A stretch of 64,000 bases of DNA, from positions 232,183 through 296,182 of the forward strand of contig NZ_AMPO01000002.1 in assembly GCF_000302455.1 (NCBI RefSeq), written 5' to 3'. Source of the stretch: Methanobacterium formicicum DSM 3637. Its GTDB lineage: Archaea; Methanobacteriota; Methanobacteria; Methanobacteriales; Methanobacteriaceae. The notes beneath the pieces are model-generated. The model was given only the letters and a program-made list of their open reading frames with translations, was not told where the DNA came from and did not search any database. The position numbers and the translations under genes were made by a program. Positions within the stretch are counted from its first letter, which is position 1; every line of letters begins with the position of its first letter. Shown here one piece after another: positions 21,328 to 30,298 of this stretch.

Positions 21328-21948
21328 CTACTGGTTATAACATTCCAGATTTAGCACATCTTCTTTAGTTAAGGGTTGTGCATAGTTTAAAATGTTTTCG
21401 AATGCAGTATTGTAAGTGTTTAATAATTTTTGGTTGCATTTTTTAATTCCCACTGAACCCCGTATTTCTGTGTGACGGTGCGGTTTTTCAACGTACAGAT
21501 GAGAGTTGTTAAATATCATAAAATGTTTGGTGGGCCTTATTGGTAAAATAAAATATTTAACATTGGGGTTTTGGTCAAGTAAAGTGTAAATCTCAATTTT
21601 ATCCTCACAGAAGACGTTTGGTCCTGAAATGATCATAATTGACCCAAAATTATGATTTGCTGCATGTTTGACAATTTCCTGGGTGTTTTCACTGAATTCT
21701 CCCACAATTACCCGGAGTTCCAGTTCACTGTTATTATCGTAGGATTTTTGATTTTTAAGATATTCAATAAGGTTGAATCTCCAAATTCTCTTTTTATAGC
21801 GTTCATCACTGTGAAATAATACGATTTCAGCACCATAACGTTCGTTGCAATTAGGGTTATGCCTGTAAACTAATTTAAACAGGATGAAAACTGCTACTAA
21901 TGATGTAAGACTTATAATGGCCAGTGCCAAACCAGGGTCAAGGAGAAT
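21328..21948 (-). CDS. Membrane-anchored protein with degenerate PLD-like domain
   Basis: One N-terminal membrane helix (LALAIISLTSLVAVFILFKLV) is followed by a soluble domain of about 175 residues with alternating strands and helices: ELRVIVGEFS, FGSIMIISGPNVF, VKYFILPIRPTKHFMIFNNSHLYVEKPH. The last segment resembles the HKD region of PLD-like proteins with a reordered or lost catalytic set, so it is probably a non-catalytic relative (inference). The first canonical codon is TTG at 21930, 23 nt from the AAGGTGAT ribosome site; an in-frame ATT at 21948 is at the normal distance and is used here. First gene of a two-gene operon. Confidence 0.6.
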   Translation of the reverse strand: MLLDPGLALAIISLTSLVAVFILFKLVYRHNPNCNERYGAEIVLFHSDERYKKRIWRFNLIEYLKNQKSYDNNSELELRVIVGEFSENTQEIVKHAANHNFGSIMIISGPNVFCEDKIEIYTLLDQNPNVKYFILPIRPTKHFMIFNNSHLYVEKPHRHTEIRGSVGIKKCNQKLLNTYNTAFENILNYAQPLTKEDVLNLECYNQ

Positions 21949-21988
21949 TTTGAATCACCTTCCAATAATTCACTTTTAGTGTTATGTG

Positions 21989-22009
21989 TTACACTTGAAG
22001 TGTATGTCT
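21989..22009 (-). promoter_or_regulatory. Palindromic element shared with 53121-53141
   Basis: The 15-bp palindrome TACACTTCAAGTGTA (21990-22004, minus reading) lies inside a 21-bp stretch that is identical to 53121-53141. On the minus strand a TTTATATA TATA-like element (about 22017-22024) precedes it, so the palindrome sits around the start of transcription, as expected of a repressor operator. The gene start is about 40 bp downstream. Confidence 0.75.
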
Positions 22010-22220
22010 TAATGGTATATAAAATCATCCCCCATCAAATTATAAGTTATGATAATAATTCAAACCTCAAAAAGTTAATAAAAACAATTTTTTCTATTAA
22101 TGCCTGTTTTTCTATTTACATGGGGGTTTAAAAACTAACCAAATTAGATTTAAATCCATATTAATCTGCAATAAAACTAAAATTAGAAATAAGTCTATGA
22201 ATTTATAATAAAAAATTAGA

Positions 22221-22874
22221 TTAAAGCTTTTTCAAAGCTTCTTTAGCTGCATTCTGCTGGGCTTCCTTTTTACTACCACCCCCACCCTCACCAAAATTTT
22301 TCCCATCTATCATGGCCGCCATGGTGAATATTTTTTTATGGGGTTCTCCCTTTTCGTTGAGTAACTCATAAATAATACTGAAGCCATCCTTATTGGATAA
22401 TTGCTGTAATTCTGATTTATAGTCGTAAAAAAAGATATCTCCATGGTCAATGTGGGGTAGAACTGTTTGTGAAAGGAATTTTTTAACATAGCCCAGGCCT
22501 AAATCCAGATACAGTGCCCCTATAAATGCTTCGAATACATCCCCGGTAACTGAATGAAGTTCCCTGCGAGATAATTCTGCTCCTGCACCCAGTTTAACAT
22601 ATTTATTCAGACCAACATCCATAGAATAAGTATAAAGAGCTTTGTTACACACATAATTAGCGCGCAAACGGGTTAATTCACCTTCATCTAAATCCTGATC
22701 ACTTTCATATAAAAATTCCGATACCACCAGATCCAGGACAGCATCACCTAAAAATTCCAATCTTTCATAACACTCATTAAGGTTGTTTTCATATGAATAG
22801 GACTCGTGTAAGAATGCTATATCATAAAGATGGAGATTTTTCGGTGTTATTGAAAATTTTTCCAGGATTCGCAT
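22221..22874 (-). CDS. rnc: Ribonuclease III
   Basis: The 217-residue protein has the RNase III signature ERLEFLGDAVLDL (38-50, with metal ligands E40 and D44) and the second metal pair D112 and E115 in GDVFEAFIGALYLD. A double-stranded-RNA-binding domain covers about 148-217, ending GGGSKKEAQQNAAKEALKKL. It cuts double-stranded RNA, leaving 2-nt 3' overhangs, and matures rRNA or other structured RNAs. RNase III is common in bacteria but present in only some archaea, including Methanobacteriales. ATG start, monocistronic. Confidence 0.95.
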   Translation of the reverse strand: MRILEKFSITPKNLHLYDIAFLHESYSYENNLNECYERLEFLGDAVLDLVVSEFLYESDQDLDEGELTRLRANYVCNKALYTYSMDVGLNKYVKLGAGAELSRRELHSVTGDVFEAFIGALYLDLGLGYVKKFLSQTVLPHIDHGDIFFYDYKSELQQLSNKDGFSIIYELLNEKGEPHKKIFTMAAMIDGKNFGEGGGGSKKEAQQNAAKEALKKL

Positions 22875-23138
22875 GATAATCTGTATAACTATTAAGTAAA
22901 CAGTCTTATTTATACTTATAAAATAGTATTAGCTTAGAAAATAATATAATGGATTATATTTAAATCTGTACTGTGAAGTTGAATTACAGTGAAATAAAAT
23001 CATAATTGTAAAGTCAAATCTACAGTGAATTTTTATTGTAAAGATATTCTACTGTTATTTTTAAATTTACTGGTGACTTATTCCCAAAATACTGTTTAGA
23101 ATACTGAAAAAGAAGTATATAATGATATAAGGGCATTA

Positions 23139-23906
23139 TTAAACCCCATATCGTCTTTCCCTTTGCTGGTATGATCTTAAAGCCCTTAAAAAGTCTACTT
23201 TTCTGAAAGCTGGCCAGTAACTGTCACAGAAATAGAGTTCTGAGTATGATGCTTGCCATAATAAAAACCCACTGAACCTTTCCTCTCCACTGGTTCGGAT
23301 AATGAGGTTAGGGTCATCCAGCCCTGCAGTGTAAAGGTTTTCATTTACCATTTTTTCAGTAATGCTGGCAGGATCCAGTTTTCCATCCTTAACTTTTTCT
23401 GAGATCTTTTTAATGGTATCCACAATTTCCAGGCGCCCATCGTAACCAATGGCTATATTCAGGATCATTTTATCATAGTTGGCCGTTGATTTTTCAGCGA
23501 TGTCTATGGCCCTCCTAACATCATCCGGTAATAAATCAAGCTGCCCCACAGCTTTTACTCGGACTTCATTATTGTGTATGTTCTTATTTTGAGCGATACC
23601 TTCAAAATTTTCTTTAAAAAGTTCCATTAAACCTTCAACTTCTTCTGATGGTCGGTTGAAGTTTTTACTTGAAAAGGCATAAACAGTGACGATCTCAATA
23701 CCCAGATCAACGCACCATCCTAAAAATTCTTCAAGAGTATTCCTTCCATGTTTATGACCATCTAAAGTACTCATATTTCTTTGAAACCGGGCATATCGCC
23801 GGTTACCATCCATAGTTATGGCTACATGCTTGGGCATCTCCTCCAACCGGAGATCCCGTGATATGTACCATTCGTATATCGAATAAAGTGGATCTAAAAC
23901 AGACAT
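23139..23906 (-). CDS. uppS: Polyprenyl diphosphate synthase (cis-prenyltransferase, UppS family)
   Basis: The 255-residue protein carries the cis-prenyltransferase signature HVAITMDGNRRYAR with the metal-binding D33, the ITVYAFSSKNFNRP stretch (here VTVYAFSSKNFNRP), the DLIIRTSGEERFSGFLLWQASYSELYF block and the terminal ALRSYQQRERRYG. It condenses isopentenyl diphosphate onto an allylic primer in cis, producing the C55-type lipid carrier used for glycan and pseudomurein precursors. ATG start. It is the last chromosomal gene before the island; the rebuilt attB is about 195 bp upstream of it. Confidence 0.95.
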   Translation of the reverse strand: MSVLDPLYSIYEWYISRDLRLEEMPKHVAITMDGNRRYARFQRNMSTLDGHKHGRNTLEEFLGWCVDLGIEIVTVYAFSSKNFNRPSEEVEGLMELFKENFEGIAQNKNIHNNEVRVKAVGQLDLLPDDVRRAIDIAEKSTANYDKMILNIAIGYDGRLEIVDTIKKISEKVKDGKLDPASITEKMVNENLYTAGLDDPNLIIRTSGEERFSGFLLWQASYSELYFCDSYWPAFRKVDFLRALRSYQQRERRYGV

Positions 23907-24283
23907 TTCATCTTTCCTTTTTTCTTATTCAAAACAAACTCATTTAATAATTGTACCTTTAACCATAAATGCATGTTGGGTGTATCTTATTTTTTGATTT
24001 AAGTTCCTTTTTCAAAAATAAGAATATTTCAATATCTTTCAAAATTTTTAGATTCCAAGAAATATAATTAAATTACGTTAAAAAATGGAATTTTACATCA
24101 ACTTCGTTATATCATGGTATATTTGATCACAAGTTCGACTATATCAAATTAATATTATTCATTATTTACAATATACGTTAGCATGCACTATATTTTTAAA
24201 GTGTAAAAATATACGTATAAATAATAAACGCACATTATATTATAATAATAAAAAATTCTTATTTGATCTGAAGGAGATAATCA
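23907..24283. other. Left island junction and CBASS promoter region
   Basis: The gap holds the uppS promoter, the left half-site (24101-24128) and the upstream region of the CBASS operon. AAGGAG at 24271-24276 is the ribosome site of the first CBASS gene; the ATTATATTATAAT stretch about 40 bp before the gene is a TATA candidate. Confidence 0.6.
24101..24128 (+). other. Left attachment half-site (attL candidate)
   Basis: The site reads arm ACTTCGTTA, middle TATCATGGTA, then TATTTGATC, which does not match the opposite arm. Only the outer (chromosomal) arm is conserved, as expected after integration of a circle at a symmetric attB. Confidence 0.7.
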
Positions 24284-25342
24284 ATGTCATTTCCACCAGA
24301 AGTTAAAGAAAACTTATTTATAGCGTGCCATAGACGTTGCTGTATTTGTCATGAGTTTAAAGGAACTAATATGGAAGTTCATCATATTATTCAAAAAGCC
24401 GATGGTGGAAAAGACACAGAAGAAAATGGAATCCCTTTATGTTTTGATTGTCATGCCAATGTAGGCTCATATAACTCCAGACATCCTAAAGGCAATAAAT
24501 ATAGTCCTACTGAACTGCGTAGACACAAAGATCAATGGCTTGAAGCATGCAATAATCTACTTAATGTTATAGATGAATCCCCCAAAACACTAGAAGAGAT
24601 TGTACATATGGGGATCAAAAGCTTTACAAGAGCTACTGGAAACATGCCCGATAGAACCTTATCTCTTATTGATTTTTTCGACGATAATGGAATTAAAAAA
24701 AATAGTGGTTGGAATAAAGATTTATTTAACGTTTTAGAGGAATTTATAAACAAAATTGATCCAGAAAATGCGCATCGAATCCATTTAGAGACACACTTAT
24801 CCATTGCGTTCGTTGCAGGATATCTTTTAGACTCTAAATCTGGAATAGAGATATATCCAATGCAAAAAACTAGAGGTAGAGGGAAAAAAGATTGGACACC
24901 TGAACAAGAGTATACTAAAGATTATCCTAAATTAAAAGAGGAGATCTTAGTTTTTTCATCTGAACCAAAAGATGTCGTATTGGTTTTAGGAATAACGTAT
25001 AATATACTGGATGCTGTTCAAAATTATATCGATAACAGCGAAATAAGGGTTTCTAAGATAATTAACTGTAATGTTGACGGAAATATAGGACATAATACTA
25101 TAATAGATGGAACACATGCCATTGAACTAGCAAATAGTATTTTTAAGGTATTAAATGAAAGGAGGAGTATACAAGAAAAAAGGAACAATCTTCACATTTT
25201 TGCAGCTTGCCCAGTAGCCTTTTTTTTCTATTTAGGACAGCTTTCGAGAAAAATTGGAAAAATTGAACTATATGAGTTTAATTCAGATAATTCAACATAT
25301 TTACCAACGTTTAAATTGCCTATTAATCGTTCTGAAACATAA
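24284..25342 (+). CDS. cap5: CBASS effector Cap5: HNH nuclease fused to SAVED domain
   Basis: The 352-residue protein starts with an HNH nuclease: CxxC at 19-22, the VHHII core (H33, H34), N48 in EENGIPL and CFDCH (53-57). The C-terminal two thirds (about 150-345) fit a SAVED domain, with THLSIAFVAGYLLDSKSGIEIYP near the start and LHIFAACPVAFFFYLGQLS near the end. In CBASS, SAVED binds a cyclic oligonucleotide made after phage infection and activates the HNH domain to destroy cell DNA. It is the first gene of a four-gene core operon and has a strong ribosome site. The next gene starts 22 bp later. Codon use is AT-rich, unlike the chromosome. Confidence 0.92.
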   Translation: MSFPPEVKENLFIACHRRCCICHEFKGTNMEVHHIIQKADGGKDTEENGIPLCFDCHANVGSYNSRHPKGNKYSPTELRRHKDQWLEACNNLLNVIDESPKTLEEIVHMGIKSFTRATGNMPDRTLSLIDFFDDNGIKKNSGWNKDLFNVLEEFINKIDPENAHRIHLETHLSIAFVAGYLLDSKSGIEIYPMQKTRGRGKKDWTPEQEYTKDYPKLKEEILVFSSEPKDVVLVLGITYNILDAVQNYIDNSEIRVSKIINCNVDGNIGHNTIIDGTHAIELANSIFKVLNERRSIQEKRNNLHIFAACPVAFFFYLGQLSRKIGKIELYEFNSDNSTYLPTFKLPINRSET

Positions 25343-25364
25343 AAATTTAATAGGGGGAAAATAT

Positions 25365-26435
25365 ATGGCTCCATTGCCGAGTTATTTTAATAAATTTTTA
25401 ACTAAAATTACTTTAACATCAAATCAAGTACAAAATTTAAGTAATGGTCATCTTACATTACGAGATAGATTGGAAAATGATGAAAAACTGTCTAAAATTA
25501 TTAGCAGAAACTTTTTACAAGGTAGTTATATTCGTTTTACAGCAATAAGGCCAATATCTGGAAAACGATCAGATGTCGACGTGATTGTTGTTACAACATT
25601 GGATAAGGATAATTGCTTACCGAGAGAAGCACATGACTTATTTATTCCATTTCTTGAAAAACATTATAAAGACAAATATGAAATCCAAGGACGCTCTATA
25701 GGAATCTCTTTGACAAATGTTGATCTAGATATAGTCGTGACTGCAGCACCATCAAACAGTGAAGAAGATATACTTAAAAAAATGGAATCAATTTCGGGGT
25801 TAAGTCCTTTATATTTAACTAGGGAATTAGAAAGTCCAATTGTTAAAGTTAATTATCAAGAGATAGCATTAAAAGATGATTCAGAAAAAAAAGAAACCCC
25901 ATTATACATCCCTGATCGAGAAGCAAATGTATGGGAAGAAACTAATCCATTAGAACAAATTAAATGGACTAATGAAAAAAATATTGCAGCTAATGGCTAC
26001 TATAGAAAAGTTGTTAAAGCTTTAAAATGGTGGCGAAACTTAAAATATCCCGGTGAAAATCCAAAAAGTTATCCTCTTGAACATTTCATTGGTGATTGCT
26101 GTCCAGACAATATAAACTCAGTAGCTGAAGGAGTAACATTAACATTAGAAAATATGGCAAATATTGAAAACAAACCTTTCCTAAAAGATCGTGGCGTTCC
26201 AGAACATGATGTTTTTGGTAGGTTAACTGAAGAAGAATATAAAGAATTCCATTCACAAGTAGTTGATGAAGCTGTTATTGCAAGGGCAGCATTAGATTCT
26301 ACAGATAACGAAGAAAGTATAGAAAAATGGAGAGAATTGTTCGGCAACAGGTTTCCGGAATCACTTCAAGAAAGTGGAAGTGGATCTTATAAGAGCACTG
26401 GAAAACAAGAGGATCCTGGGGGAAGATTTGCATAA
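25365..26435 (+). CDS. CBASS CD-NTase (cGAS/DncV-like nucleotidyltransferase)
   Basis: The start is ATG 25365 after a GGGGG ribosome site; the frame is open further upstream but overlaps cap5. The 356-residue enzyme has the nucleotidyltransferase core: G53-S54 in LQGSYIRFT, the DVD metal pair (D70, D72) in KRSDVDVIVV, and a third acidic position in NVDLDIVV (120-122). It should make a cyclic di- or trinucleotide that activates the HNH-SAVED effector. The chain ends in a flexible Gly/Ser/Lys-rich tail finishing GGRFA, the kind of C-terminus that Cap2 conjugates to target proteins in type II CBASS. The stop overlaps the Cap2 start, so the genes are translationally coupled. Confidence 0.93.
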   Translation: MAPLPSYFNKFLTKITLTSNQVQNLSNGHLTLRDRLENDEKLSKIISRNFLQGSYIRFTAIRPISGKRSDVDVIVVTTLDKDNCLPREAHDLFIPFLEKHYKDKYEIQGRSIGISLTNVDLDIVVTAAPSNSEEDILKKMESISGLSPLYLTRELESPIVKVNYQEIALKDDSEKKETPLYIPDREANVWEETNPLEQIKWTNEKNIAANGYYRKVVKALKWWRNLKYPGENPKSYPLEHFIGDCCPDNINSVAEGVTLTLENMANIENKPFLKDRGVPEHDVFGRLTEEEYKEFHSQVVDEAVIARAALDSTDNEESIEKWRELFGNRFPESLQESGSGSYKSTGKQEDPGGRFA

Positions 26436-28321
26436 TGCAACATAAAAAACTTAGTCCTGAATTAAAAGAAGGGATTAATTCATTAAAATTTATAAATGAA
26501 GTAAAAATTTTACAAAAATGGCAATGGGAACCATATTCCTCTAAATGGTTTATGAAAATATGTATAAGTACAAACACAAATAATAGGGGAAAAATACCTG
26601 ATGATTCATTATGGTGTATTGTGGTTGAGGAAAATTACCCTGAAGGATTACTAAAAATATATCCTGATGCCCATAGTGATTTTAAGCTTACATTTAGACA
26701 CCAATCCAATAATGGGGAGTTAGCGAAAAATAATTTATGGAGAAAAGGTAATTTATGCATTGAATCCCCCTTAAAATGTTTAGGAAAGTATGATTTTTAT
26801 TCCGAGCCAATAGAGGCGGAAACTCGTTTGTTATGGAATGTCCAAAGAGCCATTGCTTGGATTCATGCCGCTAATGATAATCTGCTGGTGAAAAATGGAG
26901 ACCCTTTTGAACTACCAGAATTTAAAATTAACTATCCAATATACTGTGTATTTTCCGAAGATGAACAATGCTTCACTGATTGGAAAAGTTTAGGAAAAAA
27001 ATTTGGAATTGCTAAATTGGATAAATATAATTCTGAGCCATCCGTATATTTTATTAAAGAGTTTGATGATGAAAATAACAACCTAATTAAAACTGTTAGT
27101 TGGGGAAACTATTTATCACATAATTCGGATGAATTTAATTCTAAAAAGAAGTCTAAAAAATTGTTTACAGCACTTTGGGTTTTACTTGATGAGATTCCTG
27201 TTGTTAATGAATGGCAAGCTCCAAATTTTTATGGTGAACTTTTTAATGCTTGCAACAAACAAAATATTGACTTAAAATCTTTAATCCAAAAGTTAGCTTG
27301 TAATATTAGAGATGGCAATGATCATTTTCTTTTTTTAGGTTTTCCAATACCCAGGGTAATTAATGGCGCAGACTCTGTTATTCAATGGCAAGCCCTTAAA
27401 CTACCCCTTCTTTCACAAAAAAAGGAAAAAATAAAAAGAACTCATGAAAGTTCAGGAAGAAAAAAAAGTAATGATGCTTCACGTTACACCAAAGGGAGCA
27501 GATCTAATAATGAAAAAGCATTATGGAATTTAGATAGGGCAAAATTCAATTCAGAACAAGAAATAGAGTGGTTAAAATCTCAAAATTGGAATATGCAAGA
27601 AATAAATAGTCGAGGACAATTATGTAAAGATCTGACTCGCATGAAAACCTTAATAATTGGTGCAGGGACCATAGGGGCTTCAATTGCGGAATTATTTTCC
27701 AGATCTGGAATAACAAATATAGGTATTATGGATGATGATCGACTTGAAGTAGGAAATTTGTCAAGACATCCTCTTGGATTAATGCAAATTGGAAAATATA
27801 AATCTGAAGAAATGGAGGCTTTTTTAAATTATACTAATCCACATATCAAAGCAGAAGGCATTAATGAGGAGTTAAAATGTTCAGATGAAATTATTGAAAA
27901 AATTACTGGATATGATTTGATTATTGATTGTACGGGTGAAGATTCTGTATTAAGGAAGATTGAAAAGTTTAGATTTGAAAGTGATAAAATATTTGCGTCT
28001 GTTTCACTAGGTGTTGGAGCTAAAAGATTATATTTATCCTTGCAAAATAGTAAAAAGTTTAAATTATTTAATTTTCGAGAAAAGATGGCACCTTGGATAA
28101 AAAAAGAGAAACATGAACTTTCAAAATATGATTTACCACGAGATGGAATCGGTTGTTGGAGTTCTATATTTCCTGCAAGATATGATGATATTTTACTTGC
28201 TTCAAGCACAGCAGTAAAAATAATTGAAGATTTCGTTATTAGAAAAGAAAAGGAATTTAATGGAGTATATAAACAATATACAAAAAATGGATTCCTTATA
28301 GGTTATATAAAAATTGAGTAG
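26435..28321 (+). CDS. cap2: CBASS Cap2: fused E2-like and E1 (ThiF) conjugation enzyme
   Basis: The protein has 628 residues. An N-terminal E2-like fold (about 20-150) has the candidate catalytic Cys108 in KGNLCIES. The C-terminal adenylation domain begins at about 403 with the Rossmann loop LIIGAGTIGASIAELF, DDDRLEVGNLSRH and YDLIIDCTGED, and has a likely E1 cysteine C574 in GIGCWSS. Cap2 activates the CD-NTase C-terminus with ATP and transfers it to a target, priming the synthase for faster response. The middle (about 160-400) is lineage-specific and not recognised. Downstream gene cap3 starts 7 bp after the stop. Confidence 0.93.
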   Translation: MQHKKLSPELKEGINSLKFINEVKILQKWQWEPYSSKWFMKICISTNTNNRGKIPDDSLWCIVVEENYPEGLLKIYPDAHSDFKLTFRHQSNNGELAKNNLWRKGNLCIESPLKCLGKYDFYSEPIEAETRLLWNVQRAIAWIHAANDNLLVKNGDPFELPEFKINYPIYCVFSEDEQCFTDWKSLGKKFGIAKLDKYNSEPSVYFIKEFDDENNNLIKTVSWGNYLSHNSDEFNSKKKSKKLFTALWVLLDEIPVVNEWQAPNFYGELFNACNKQNIDLKSLIQKLACNIRDGNDHFLFLGFPIPRVINGADSVIQWQALKLPLLSQKKEKIKRTHESSGRKKSNDASRYTKGSRSNNEKALWNLDRAKFNSEQEIEWLKSQNWNMQEINSRGQLCKDLTRMKTLIIGAGTIGASIAELFSRSGITNIGIMDDDRLEVGNLSRHPLGLMQIGKYKSEEMEAFLNYTNPHIKAEGINEELKCSDEIIEKITGYDLIIDCTGEDSVLRKIEKFRFESDKIFASVSLGVGAKRLYLSLQNSKKFKLFNFREKMAPWIKKEKHELSKYDLPRDGIGCWSSIFPARYDDILLASSTAVKIIEDFVIRKEKEFNGVYKQYTKNGFLIGYIKIE

Positions 28322-28327
28322 GTATTA

Positions 28328-28807
28328 ATGAAAGTAATTAGATTTAAAAGTGCTGATAATAAGTTTTCTGTATCTTTTACTGATACAATTCTTAGTAATA
28401 TCCATCATGAATGTATACAAGCTAAAAATAAAGAAACAGGTGGGATATTAATTGGTAAGTACTCAGAAGATAGAAATACAGCTATTATTAGTAAAATAAC
28501 AGGACCACCAAATGGTTCAAAACAAGGTAAGTGCTCCTTCAAGAGAACACCTGTCAACTTAAATAAGATTCTTCATGATAAATGGGATTTGGGTTATCGT
28601 TATATCGGGGACTGGCATTTTCACCCTAATTCCTCTTCTAAACCTAGTACAATAGATAACATCCAGATGAACAAATTTGCAAATGATAAAAAATTAAATT
28701 GTTCTGAACCAATTCTATTAATCATTGGTGGAAATCAAAATGAAGGATGGAAAATAAGTTTACATGTTTATACTCAAAGAAACAGAATTAATTTGCAAAA
28801 AGAGTAA
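28328..28807 (+). CDS. cap3: CBASS Cap3: JAMM/MPN isopeptidase
   Basis: The 159-residue protein has a complete JAMM zinc motif: E36 in KETGGILIG, then H97 and H99 in GDWHFHP, S107 and D110 in SKPSTID with exact H-x-H-x7-S-x2-D spacing. Cap3 removes the CD-NTase from its conjugates and so reverses Cap2 priming. With cap5, the CD-NTase and cap2 it completes a type II CBASS. ATG start, 7 bp after cap2. Confidence 0.94.
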   Translation: MKVIRFKSADNKFSVSFTDTILSNIHHECIQAKNKETGGILIGKYSEDRNTAIISKITGPPNGSKQGKCSFKRTPVNLNKILHDKWDLGYRYIGDWHFHPNSSSKPSTIDNIQMNKFANDKKLNCSEPILLIIGGNQNEGWKISLHVYTQRNRINLQKE

Positions 28808-28858
28808 AAAACAGCAATATTGATAAGTAAAATTATTACATTGTTTTCAGGTGATTAT

Positions 28859-30283
28859 ATGAATAATAAAAATAGGAGTTCCTTAGATGACCATCAAAAA
28901 AAGGGTAAAAAATTAATTCCACCTCTTAAACAGATTTCTAACCTTGATTTCACATCTTGGCATAATAGATTACCTGAATACTTATATGCAGCCCTTTTAA
29001 CAGCAAATTTGTCACAAGAGGAATATTTAATTAAATTTAGGTTAATGGTTGAACATTTTGCTTATGTTGAAGAAGATTTAAGGCCTGAAGATTTATCTTT
29101 AACTTCTTTAAGCAAATGCGATAAAAGTTTCCTGAGTAATGCACTACATACGCTTTTTGATGATAAAGAAATAAAAAGTATTCTTAAACCTTTACTTTTG
29201 TTTGAAGAACTTCCTGCTTATTCAATATGGAAAGATATTATTGGTTCTGAAGCTTCTGAAGAGGATTGGAATATACTTAAGATAGCAATTGGTAAAACTT
29301 TATACCATAATTCTCAAGCATCCACTGACATTAGATGGTTATGTGTAGTATATAAAATGGCTTGTGGAAACATAAGGATTAATGAAGATTTAATTGATAT
29401 TATGAATAATGTATGGGATTATCCATATGAAGGAGATTTAAAAGAAGTTAGACCAACAATTAGAGTTTTGGAAGGTTCTCTCGCATATTGGGCGGAAAAT
29501 TCTGCAAAATGGGTTACAAAATTTTGGGAGGAATGTTTATTTAGAACTACTCCTGAAGTCCTAGTTAGAAAACGAAACTCGCATTATAAAATAGATGAAG
29601 AGCTATCGAAAAGATTTAAAACAATTTGGAATAAGCTTTTCCAAAGATTCTATGATACATTGGAAACTTCAGATGCAGATGCAAAACATGATGCTTCTTT
29701 TGGATTAGTAATGTATTCTTTACGTATAATAACTGAATGTGTGAACCGGAATACTGGAAATTATTTAATAGGGCGTATATTATTAAGAAGTTTGGTTGAA
29801 AATTATATAACATTCGCTTATTTAGTGAAAAAGGATAAAATTGAGTTATGGGAAAGTTATCGTAGATATGGTGCTGGGCAAGCTAAGTTGGTTTCTTTAA
29901 AAGCTGAAAAATATGAGTCTGATCCTTCATTTATTAGTTTTGATGATGTGAATGAAATTGCTAATGAAGATATGCGTGAGGAATTTGTTGATATAGATCT
30001 TGGTCATTGGGCTGGAGTAGATCTTAGGAAAATGAGTGAATACAGTGATACTAAGAAAACTTATGATAAATATTATGACTGGACTTCTGGGTATTCACAT
30101 GGAAATTGGGCAGCTGTAAGAGATTCAATTTATACAACAGATTTTAATCCGCTTCATAAATTAATGCGAGTTCCATCTCCAAAATTAGATTTCAATGATA
30201 TTATTGGTGATATGATGGAGATTATGAATCTACAGCTTTCACTGTTATCCGAATTATATGAACTCGAAGATTTAACAATTTAA
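28859..30283 (+). CDS. DUF5677-like protein following the CBASS operon
   Basis: The start is ATG 28859 behind an AGGTGAT ribosome site, 52 bp after cap3, so it is probably in the same transcript. The 474-residue product is almost all helical and soluble. Its C-terminal half (GRILLRSLVENYITFAYLVKKDKIELWESYRRYG, then SGYSHGNWAAVRDS) resembles DUF5677-type proteins, which occur in defence loci with unknown action. The conserved-looking Arg/Glu and Tyr/His positions hint at a HEPN-like helical bundle, but I cannot prove a nuclease. It may be a CBASS accessory or an independent defence gene. Confidence 0.6.
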   Translation: MNNKNRSSLDDHQKKGKKLIPPLKQISNLDFTSWHNRLPEYLYAALLTANLSQEEYLIKFRLMVEHFAYVEEDLRPEDLSLTSLSKCDKSFLSNALHTLFDDKEIKSILKPLLLFEELPAYSIWKDIIGSEASEEDWNILKIAIGKTLYHNSQASTDIRWLCVVYKMACGNIRINEDLIDIMNNVWDYPYEGDLKEVRPTIRVLEGSLAYWAENSAKWVTKFWEECLFRTTPEVLVRKRNSHYKIDEELSKRFKTIWNKLFQRFYDTLETSDADAKHDASFGLVMYSLRIITECVNRNTGNYLIGRILLRSLVENYITFAYLVKKDKIELWESYRRYGAGQAKLVSLKAEKYESDPSFISFDDVNEIANEDMREEFVDIDLGHWAGVDLRKMSEYSDTKKTYDKYYDWTSGYSHGNWAAVRDSIYTTDFNPLHKLMRVPSPKLDFNDIIGDMMEIMNLQLSLLSELYELEDLTI

Positions 30284-30298
30284 TGGAAAGTGTAACTT

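Noticed and set aside
21328..21948. Active phospholipase D
   Set aside because: The HKD order is not intact, so only a degenerate relationship can be claimed.
25254..25364. N-terminal extension of the CD-NTase
   Set aside because: It overlaps the end of cap5; ATG 25365 has a GGGGG ribosome site and gives the normal length.
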